Assembly (NCBI GenBank): GCA_009667805.1
Contig: CM019069.1
Location: 95,639,204 to 95,703,203, forward strand
Direction: 5' to 3'
From: Leptobrachium leishanense
Taxonomy: Eukaryota > Chordata > Amphibia > Anura > Megophryidae
Length of the DNA: 64,000 bases
Below are positions 57,264-64,000 of this stretch, piece by piece. A model generated the notes under the pieces. That model made no database searches. It worked only from the letters and a program-made list of their open reading frames with translations, and had not been told where the DNA came from. The translations under genes and the position numbers were made by a program. Position 1 is the stretch's first letter. Each line of letters starts with the position of its first letter.

Positions 57264-57795
57264 TGTTCTGTCACTCACAAATTTCTAAGCATTTAGTTTA
57301 TTAGAGTACTGTTTCTTTAATTGAGCGGCCATTACTGATGCCATGCAGTACAGTTACTTCCTGGTAGAGCCAGATTCAACCAATAGCTACCAGTGAGTCA
57401 AGCAGAAAGCAACTCCAAGTTCTGTTACACAGGCCTTCTGCTTATAAGTCTGTAAGTAGAACCTTCATGTTTTTAGTTATGTATATATTTTTAGCAACTC
57501 AAAGCACTGTTAGATTAGTTTAGTAGTGTTTTGATTGTCTTCACATTAAGTTAAACTTCTGTTAGCCAGTAATTTACATCTAGGTAGCATGCCTGTCACT
57601 TATTTGTGTAGATTTGCATTCCTAGACTAATATATTGCCATAATTCCGTATTTTCCACAGTTTTACAAGTTTAAAGATCTGAAAGTAAAGATAAATAAAG
57701 TTCAGTAAAGACTTTTCTTCAATCCTGCTTCAGATTTTTATTATGTTAGCTGTCTGCCAAGCTTTGTGCCTCAGACACACTGTGAGGGCAGAACA
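57264..57795 (+). repeat. 3' LTR of the BEL/Pao element
   Basis: 532 bp, preceded by the purine run AAAGTGGGGAG. All differences from the 5' LTR are 1-2-base length changes. Confidence 0.92.
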
Positions 57796-57800
57796 ACCCA

Positions 57801-58909
57801 CTAGCCCCGGAATCCACCATGGCCTGTAACGGAATCGCTTTCTGTTGCCACTGTAATAGACAGACACAAGTAATAGCGGGGTGAGCAGTGTTCTGGGTGT
57901 GAGAGGAGAAATAAGGCGAAGACAAGTACCTCTTTGATGCTTTGGCTGGGCAAGTACGAGCCTGGTGATTTGGTTCTCCACAGTAGGTACAGAGGAGCAG
58001 TCTACGACGACGATCCAATTCGGCCGGGGGTAGACGCCCGTCAATGAGGCCTATCTGCATAGGTTCAGCTGGTACAGCCGGATTGGTTACAGGGACCAAG
58101 GCTCTGGAAGAGACAGGAACCAGTGCTGTGGGAGTAGAAGAGCGTGGGGGAAATACGGTATTAGCTCGCTCAAGGCGTCTTTCTCGTAGACGACGATCCA
58201 CCTCCACACAAAACCTTGAAAGCCCTTCCAGAGTAGGAGGAACGCCTACGCGGGTTAATTCATCCTTCAGAGGTTCTGATAGGCCCAGGCGGAATTGATC
58301 AATAAGAGCTGTCTCATTCCAGCAGGTGTCATGTGCATGATGGCGAAAGTCCGTTATATATTCTTCCACTGGTCTGCGACCCTGTCGTAAAGCACGGATG
58401 GCATGTTGAGCTGTGGCTTGCCGATTCGGGTCTTTATACATCGTTTCCAGGACTTCTGCAAATGTTGCCCATGACTCCAACACTGGGTCTTGTATACGAA
58501 GAAGGGTATGGGCCCATTTCTTTGGTTCACCTCCCAGAAGAGTAATCACTGTGCGTACCTTGACGTAATCTGATGCATAGGTACGGGGTTTCAGTGTGAA
58601 CAACAAATGACAGTCCAAAAGGAAAGCATCAAACTTGGCTCGGTCACCTGTGAACTGGTCAGGTAGTGGGACCATAGGTTCCACGCGAGGAAGATCATCA
58701 TCCTGGTCGTGGTGTGGATGTTGAGGAGCATTAGGTTGAGAATAGGGAGGTGGTGCCACAGGGGCATGTATCTGGGTCTGAAGGTTTCTATGCTCGAGTT
58801 GTAAGTCCTGGAAGGAATGGGTCAGCGACGTAACTTGTCTGGACAGAGTAGTGAGAACTTCTGTGACTTCTGCGAGTTCCATTATGGCTTCAGTATCTGT
58901 CACGCTCAT
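57801..58909 (-). pseudogene. Chromovirus Gag and protease start, cut by the BEL insertion
   Basis: The frame is open from the ATG at 58909 on the minus strand to the BEL insertion. It has an N-terminal heptad-like segment (EVLTTLSRQVTSLTHSFQDL), a retrotransposon Gag core (PDQFTGDRAKFDAFLLDC, WAHTLLR, YITDFRHHAHDT, FRLGLSEPLKDEL) and one knuckle CTYCGEPNHQARTCP. The aspartic protease begins with AMVDSGASG and is severed there. The ATG lies 12 bases inside the 5' LTR, so translation would start in the LTR. Gag itself has no break. Confidence 0.9.
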
Positions 58910-59547
58910 TCAAGGGGTGGCTGCAACCCGGTGTGCAAGTGGTCACATGAGTTGTAAATATATATTGCAGTACAAGAGGATAATCCGTAGGCAGTGGTCA
59001 ATGAAAGCAAAAGGCCGGGGCCAGCAGCAGACTTCGAAAACGTGGCGGAGAGCAAAGGGTCAAAACACAGATAAGGGAAAATAGAAATAAGCACTTGTTC
59101 AATGGACTAACAGCACAATACTGAAGCAATGCCAGAGAGCAGACTCTGGTCTTTTATAGGAGGTGGACACGCCTCCAGCTCAGCATCCATCCCTCCTTCC
59201 TCCATTGGGTTGAAGGTCGGTAACTCCGCCCTGGGCCATGCTGGGTTTGGGCCTGCTCTGCTCCCGTCCATCAGCCCTATCAAAAGGTCAACCAGCCCCC
59301 AGGCACCATCTTGGCCAGATCCCCGTGTGCGGCGTCCTGCACGGCAGCGGACCGCGGCACCAGCCGTCGGTCGCCGCACCAGGCAGGAGACCATATGTCG
59401 CCAGGAGGGTCAGCCAATCCAGGACGCAGGGTTCAGAGGACCGGAGGCCCTGACGGCGCGGAGCGAGAGGACCCCGATGACCGGGCAGCACCAGGTGGAG
59501 AGCCGGCAAGGGACGAGGACGGACTCGGCCGGGGGTAAGGCGTGACA
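58898..59547 (-). repeat. 5' LTR of the chromovirus
   Basis: 650 bp. On the minus strand the LTR ends ATGAGCGTGACA and runs straight into the Gag frame. No TGG-type tRNA primer site follows. Confidence 0.9.
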
Positions 59548-60020
59548 TTGGGGCACCTAGGCATTAAAATAAGAAACAATGGAGTCTATATGACTTTCCG
59601 CTTCCCTGCAGAAAAAACATCTGTGGTGTTCTATCTAAAGCCGGCAGTGGCAGCTCACGGACCCAGGGGCGGATCCAGGGGGGGCAACGGGGCAATTGCC
59701 CCCCCCGAGATTTGAGCCGGGGACCCAGATGCCGGGCAGCGCCGGAGTGCCTGCCCGGTCCTGAAGAGTCCGTCCTGTTAAAGGGATGCGGCTGCGTGCA
59801 GGCGCCGGCGGTCACGTGGTCCGGCTAATCAGGTGGTACTGAGTCTCTGTACCACCTGACTGGCCGGACCGCGTGACCTGCGCACGCACGCACGCAGCCG
59901 CATCACTCAACAGGATGGACTCTTCAGGACCGGGCAGGCACTCCGGCGCTGCCCGGCATCTGGGTCCCCGGCTCAGAGTCAACCCCTGCCGGAGCTGGAG
60001 GCCTGGAGCAATATCCAGGT

Positions 60021-60606
60021 GAGAGCTGGGCAAATCCATGTGTAAGCTGGGGGCCAATCCATGAGCTGGGGGCAAATCCATGAGCTGGGGGCAAATCCAT
60101 GAGCTGGGGGCAAATCCATGACCTGGGGGCAAATCCATGAGCTGGGGAAAATCCATGAGCTGGGGGCAAATCCATGAGCTGGGCAAATCCATGAGCTGGG
60201 GGCAAATCCATGAGCTGGGGCATCCATGAGCTGGGGGCAAATCCATGAGCTGGGGCAGTATCCATGACCTGGGGGCAAATCCATGAGCTGGGCAAATCCA
60301 TGAGCTGGGCAAATCCATGAGCTGGGGGCAAATCCATGAGCTGGGGGCAAATCCATCATGAGCTGGGCAAATCCATGAGCTGGGCAAATCCATGACCTGG
60401 GGGCAAATCCATGAGCTGGGGGCAAATCCATGACCTGGGGGCAAATCCATGAGCTGGGGGCAAATCCATGAGCTGGGGGCAAATCCATGAGCTGGGGGCA
60501 AATCCATGAGCTGGGGGCAAATCCATGAGCTGGGCAAATCCATGACCTGGGGGCAAATCCATGAGCTGGGCAAATCCATGAGCTGGGGGCAAATCCATGT
60601 GTGAGC
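60021..60606. repeat. 19-bp minisatellite, about 30 units
   Basis: Unit ATCCATGAGCTGGGGGCAA with variants GACCTGG and a shortened GGGCAA (17 or 16 bp). The open frames over it on the minus strand are repeat translations, not genes. Confidence 0.93.
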
Positions 60607-60609
60607 TGG

Positions 60610-60815
60610 GGGCTCTCTGCTCCTCTAGATTGTAAAATCCGGGGTGCCCTCTGCTCCTCTAGATTGTAAGCTCCTGGGTGTCCTCTGCTCTTCTAGATTG
60701 TAAGCTCCTGTGAGCCGGGCCCTCTGCTCCTCTAGATTGTAAGCTCCTGTGAGCCGGACCCTCTGCTCCTCTAGATTGTAAACTCCTGTGAGCCGGGCCC
60801 TCTGTAAATTCTCGT
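60610..60815. repeat. Tandem repeat CTCTAGATTGTAAGCTCCTG, second array
   Basis: Five units homologous to 42890-43140. Confidence 0.85.
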
Positions 60816-60954
60816 GAGTCGGGCTCTCTGCTAAAACACCTTATTTTCTGTAAGTGCCCCTCCCGAGATTAGTCTCTGGATCCGCCCCTGCACGGACCGC
60901 AAAGCCAACATTGGCGGCGCGCGGCCCGGCAGCACCCTAGGACGGGTGGCCTGG

Positions 60955-61155
60955 TGGCACCATAAAAAGAGCGGACGCCATTTTCCCGTACAGTTGATGG
61001 TCGGCAGCCGAGGAAGAAGGCAAGCTGTATAGCAGAGAGACAAAAAAAGGCAGGACTGCAGAGTAAGCAGGGGCAGAGAGCAGAGCTTGAAAAGTCACAG
61101 CAGAGTTTGAAAAGATCAAAGTTTGAAAAGAAAGTCACAGAGAGCAGAGTTTGAA
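60955..61155. repeat. GCAGAGTTTGAAAAG tandem motif
   Basis: Several loosely spaced copies of GCAGAGTTTGAAAAG with AGTCACAG between them. A similar block lies at 63298-63390. Function unknown. Confidence 0.6.
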
Positions 61156-61356
61156 AAAAAAATTTTTTCTTTGTGTTAAGTGTCTGTTTATGGTCCTTTT
61201 GGCTTGTCTATGTCCATGTTTTCTGTTGAATGGCGATTGCTGTTTTGCTATAAAATGTGCTGTAACATTTTTTACGAGTTTAGCTGCTTCAGTGCCTAAA
61301 CGAAGGTGCCGTTGCATATTTTTGTACTGTATATCTTTTGCACTTTATTTGAAAAT

Positions 61357-62021
61357 TGTCACGTGGCGTGTGCGGTTCTGGTATGAGCCCAGCAGGCGGC
61401 GACACAGAGGAGAGGCCACACAGGAATCACGCAATGAAGATTCTTTAATGAAACATAAATGGTCCTTTACTGCAGGCACTTGAAAGAACAAAGGGAATTG
61501 CAATAAAGTCCAGGGAGAGTTCTTTGAGAGTCAGTGGATTTTGGGTAATGCAGTCCTAGACTGCAGACAGGGCCCACCAAGAAGTCTGGACAGAGGACAG
61601 TGGTACCTGGATCAAAAGGTCAGAGACAGAGATGAACTGTAATGCACAGGTGGAGATCGCTGAGAGTCCCTTGCACAGGCAGAGATGTATCCAGGAACAA
61701 CAGGGTAGACAGATGGATACACAGGATAAGCTGGAGCAGGTTTGCTCACATCCAGATGACCTCAGTCAGGGAGTACAATGCAGAACCACTGCTAGTTCAG
61801 TCGCTCTGCCTTTTAAGGAGGTTAAATCATAGATGGGCTTCAGCTGGAACTCCTAGGCTGGACGGGAAAACCCAGGCTGGATCTCCAGGAGCCTGGACAT
61901 GGCACTGGGCTGAGGTAAACCCCGGATTGGAACCCAATACAAAAGCATACCAGGACAAAGCTGCTAGGACCAGGCTGTGCAATATAGGTACCTCAGTAGG
62001 TACCCCGGGTGGACCGTGACA
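61357..62021. mobile_element. Solo LTR, 665 bp
   Basis: TGTCACGTGGCGTG...GGACCGTGACA with exact 5-bp duplications AAAAT (61352-61356 and 62022-62026). No relation to the other LTRs in the window beyond the TGTCAC/GTGACA ends. Confidence 0.8.
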
Positions 62022-62026
62022 AAAAT

Positions 62027-62665
62027 AAGGAATTGGTAAATATTAAAGAAAAGAAAGTTGCAGAGAGTAGAGCAGTGACGTGCGGTGATGTCGGTGACTG
62101 GTGAGGCACTGGCTAGTATCAGAGCCAGATATACACAGGTTACGTAGGTTCAGGTTCAGTGCTCCCCAGGGCTGTACTGGGTCAAAAAAAATCAGCTCTG
62201 GATTTCATCCAGACCAGCCCACTTTAATTATGCAAACAGTCACAAATATAGTATATAAAGCAACCGGATCACTCAACCAATCGCTGTACAGATAACGGAG
62301 TTGCTGCACAGCGATTGGGTAAAGCAACACTGCAGCACTGAGGTTGAGTGTGCGCCATGTCTTAAGGGGAGGCAGATGTGCACTGGGTCTCACCGGCACG
62401 GTGGCTCCAATATGAGACTGCAGCAGACTGTTTTGCAGACAGTAAGGAAGTTCTCCCCTCAACCTTTAAGGGCAGTGCGAGCCATGCGGTGAAACAGCAT
62501 TCACACTGGCTCACAGAGCCATCGGCCCAAAGGGAATCTCCCTGTAGTCCCTATGGCCAGTACATGCCTGGTGCTCCCCAGAATCTGGCTGCGTTCATTG
62601 CTCCACAGGATTTGGCTGCTCTCAGTGCTCCCCAGAAGCATTGTATCAGAGGTCAGGGCGCTGCT
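62027..62665. other. No gene recognised
   Basis: Mixed-composition DNA with a local inverted block GATTGGTTGAGTG/CAACCAATCGCTG-like near 62275-62310. No coding support. Confidence 0.4.
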
Positions 62666-62671
62666 CCTGTA

Positions 62672-63085
62672 TTAGGATGCTTTGGTCAGGTGGTTCTGTA
62701 ATAGGATGCTTTGGACAGGTGGTTCTGTAATAGGATGCTTTGGACAGGTGGTTTTGTAATAGGATGCTTTGGACAGGTGGTTCTGTATTATGATGCTTTA
62801 GACTGGTGGTTCTGTATTAGGATGCTTTGAGCTGATGGTTATGTATTAGGGTGCTTTGGCAGGTAGTTCTGTATTAGGATGCTTTGGGCAGGTGGTTCTG
62901 TATTAGGATGGTTTGGGTTTGGTTCGATATTCTAGGATGGTTTGGGTTAGTGGTTCTGTATTAGGATGATTTGCGCTAGTGGTTCTGTATTAGGATGCTT
63001 TGGGCTGATGGTTCTGTAATAGGATGCTGTGGGCTTGGTTCTGTATTAGGACGCTTTGGGCTTGGAGTTCTGTATTAGTATGTAT
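62672..63085. repeat. 29-31-bp tandem repeat, about 13 units
   Basis: Unit AGGATGCTTTGGACAGGTGG followed by TTCTGTAAT, becoming more divergent to the right. Confidence 0.88.
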
Positions 63086-64000
63086 ATGGCAGGTTTCAGT
63101 GCTTTCCATGATCAGGCAGCTTTGTGCTCCCCACGATCTCTGCATCTTCCTCCAGGCAGCGTCGTGAGCCACTGAGGCCACACCCCCGCACCCACTGATT
63201 GAGCGACGCCTCCTATGCAGCTGTTTCTTGAATGGCTTGGACCAATAGCGCTTTCCTATTGGTCCGAGCTATTCCATTGCTCTCCCAGGGCTTGCTCAGC
63301 AGAGTTTGAAAAGAAAGTCAGAGAGAGCAGAGTTTGAAAAGTCACAGAGCAGTTTGAAAAGAGTGTTACAGCAGAGTTTGCAAAGAATGAAGCTGAAGGA
63401 AAAAAAAAAGTGAAATCTAGGCAGTCAAAAGCGGAGACAAAATTACAGTTAAGGCAATTAATGCATTTTTCCGCTCATCTCCATATTGATTAAAGCAAGG
63501 TTTGTTTCTTCTTAGTTCCATTTAAAAGGATTTAGAAGTGTTACAGTTGTATGTATTATAGGCTTAAAAAATACATTATTCGGGGGGGGGGGGACGACAA
63601 ACGGATCGGCCACAAGTATTTCAGTAATACGGCTCTCGTCTTGACTGATCTCTTACTGCTGTTGCTCCCGATTAAAAAAAGTGAGGATCCATGATCTAAA
63701 GGATGCCTCATGCCTGCAACCACCACTAATTAATTCTCCAACCTTGGTAGTTTTCCAGACATCATGAAATCGTTAGACTTCGGTGATTCCACCAGATTGC
63801 ACAAAGGTCAACAGGCTGATTTAGGAGTGAAGAAATCCCCAATCGTTGTGGGAGCAGTGGAAATATAGGAGTACAGATGTTAGAAATTCCAGAGCTCACA
63901 GTGGCTGTTGCAGTGCAACAGTAAAGTTGTTAAACTCTTTGTTACAATGAGGTTGAGGGAGTGCTCCTTGTAGCTTCTTTGCAGTAATACAGGGTTACAG
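63086..64000. other. No gene recognised
   Basis: Contains the GCAGAGTTTGAAAAG block at 63298-63390, a short G run at 63580 and otherwise unassigned sequence. Confidence 0.45.

Larger units (their letters stand above)
51903..57795 (+). mobile_element. BEL/Pao retrotransposon with deleted RT core, nested in the chromovirus
   Basis: LTRs at 51903-52442 and 57264-57795 (TGTTCTGTCACTC...GGGCAGAACA), with exact 5-bp duplications ACCCA (51898-51902 and 57796-57800). It splits the protease of the chromovirus. Gag, a CCHC/protease part, the start of RT, the tail after RNase H and an integrase are present. The RT and RNase H core is missing. It has no tRNA-type primer site that I can identify after the 5' LTR (GTAAAAAGAC). 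Confidence 0.92.
48032..59547 (-). mobile_element. Chromodomain Gypsy (chromovirus) retrotransposon, minus strand, with nested BEL/Pao
   Basis: LTRs at 48032-48680 and 58898-59547, TGTCAC...GTGACA, with exact 5-bp duplications TTGGG at 48027-48031 and 59548-59552. The coding order on the minus strand is Gag-protease-RT-RNase H-integrase-chromodomain. Without the BEL insertion the element would be about 5.6 kb. The LTRs differ by about 28 substitutions in 650 bp (my count), so it is older than the BEL and the 20-kb LTR element. Confidence 0.93.
59664..60890. mobile_element. hAT-type element, second copy, with minisatellite
   Basis: CAGGGGCGGATCCAG...CTGGATCCGCCCCTG with exact 8-bp duplications CACGGACC (59656-59663 and 60891-60898). 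The left third is a fold-back of about 120-bp arms (59725-59970). The middle is a 19-bp minisatellite, and the right third the AGATTGTAAGCTCCTG array. No transposase. Same family as 36668-43205. Confidence 0.88.

Noticed and set aside
59812..60598. Long overlapping minus-strand frames of up to 255 codons rich in MDLPPAHGFAP-like repeats
   Set aside because: They are translations of the 19-bp minisatellite in several frames; a 19-bp unit is open in all phases and carries no gene signal.

Overview
The window looks like intronic DNA of a vertebrate, most likely an anuran amphibian. It has no bacterial-style operons. It is packed with cut-and-paste DNA transposons (Tc1/mariner, hAT, PIF/Harbinger, piggyBac-like TTAA elements). 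It also holds an L2-like LINE, a CORE-type SINE, a chromodomain Gypsy element, a BEL/Pao element, solo LTRs and Penelope-type hammerhead repeats. The species call is inference from this mixture. The only host coding sequence I can support is one 80-bp minus-strand exon at 28366-28445 with good splice sites. Its peptide looks like the coiled-coil region of sorting nexin 29, so the window probably lies in introns of a minus-strand SNX29.

Layout, left to right. 0-10 kb: a PIF/Harbinger MITE, a TTAA MITE, a dead Tc1 (itself hit by a second Harbinger MITE), then a 4.1-kb TTAA-bounded element. That element holds a 919-bp near-perfect palindrome with two head-to-head hammerhead ribozyme motifs and a fold-back insertion with a 15-bp target duplication. 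11-17.5 kb: a run of back-to-back insertions comprising a Tc1/mariner remnant, a Tc1 carrying a hAT MITE, two solo LTRs, TTAA MITEs and a piggyBac-type MITE, followed by a LINE 3' end. 19.3-25.3 kb: a third Tc1 type interrupted by a young 4.7-kb LTR retrotransposon. It has a tRNA-Leu-type primer site and one 850-codon open frame, but no pol. 26-33 kb: two Harbinger MITEs, the SNX29-like exon, and a Penelope-type inverted repeat with a hAT MITE in one arm and a TTAA MITE in the other. A second inverted repeat follows, with a hammerhead-like fold whose core is altered.

35-36 kb: a piggyBac transposase relic whose left end matches the MITE at 17 kb. 36.7-43.2 kb: a hAT element (8-bp duplication GCCTCAGA) swollen by an L2-like LINE on the minus strand with tandem-repeat blocks at its 5' side. 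Then come a CORE-SINE, another TTAA MITE, and a complete Tc1 with an uninterrupted 340-aa transposase and intact TA flanks (45.5-47.1 kb). 48.0-59.5 kb: a chromodomain Gypsy element on the minus strand, split in its protease by a plus-strand BEL/Pao element that lacks the reverse transcriptase core. 59.7-62 kb: a second hAT copy of the same family holding a 19-bp minisatellite, then a solo LTR. 62.6-64 kb: a 29-bp tandem repeat and unassigned sequence.

The elements do not form a pathway. Their relation is stratigraphic: many insertions have exact target duplications, so the order of events can be read directly. The most unusual items are the pol-less LTR element with a repetitive ORF and the palindromic hammerhead repeats. 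No homology search was possible; family calls rest on motifs, ends and target duplications read by eye.
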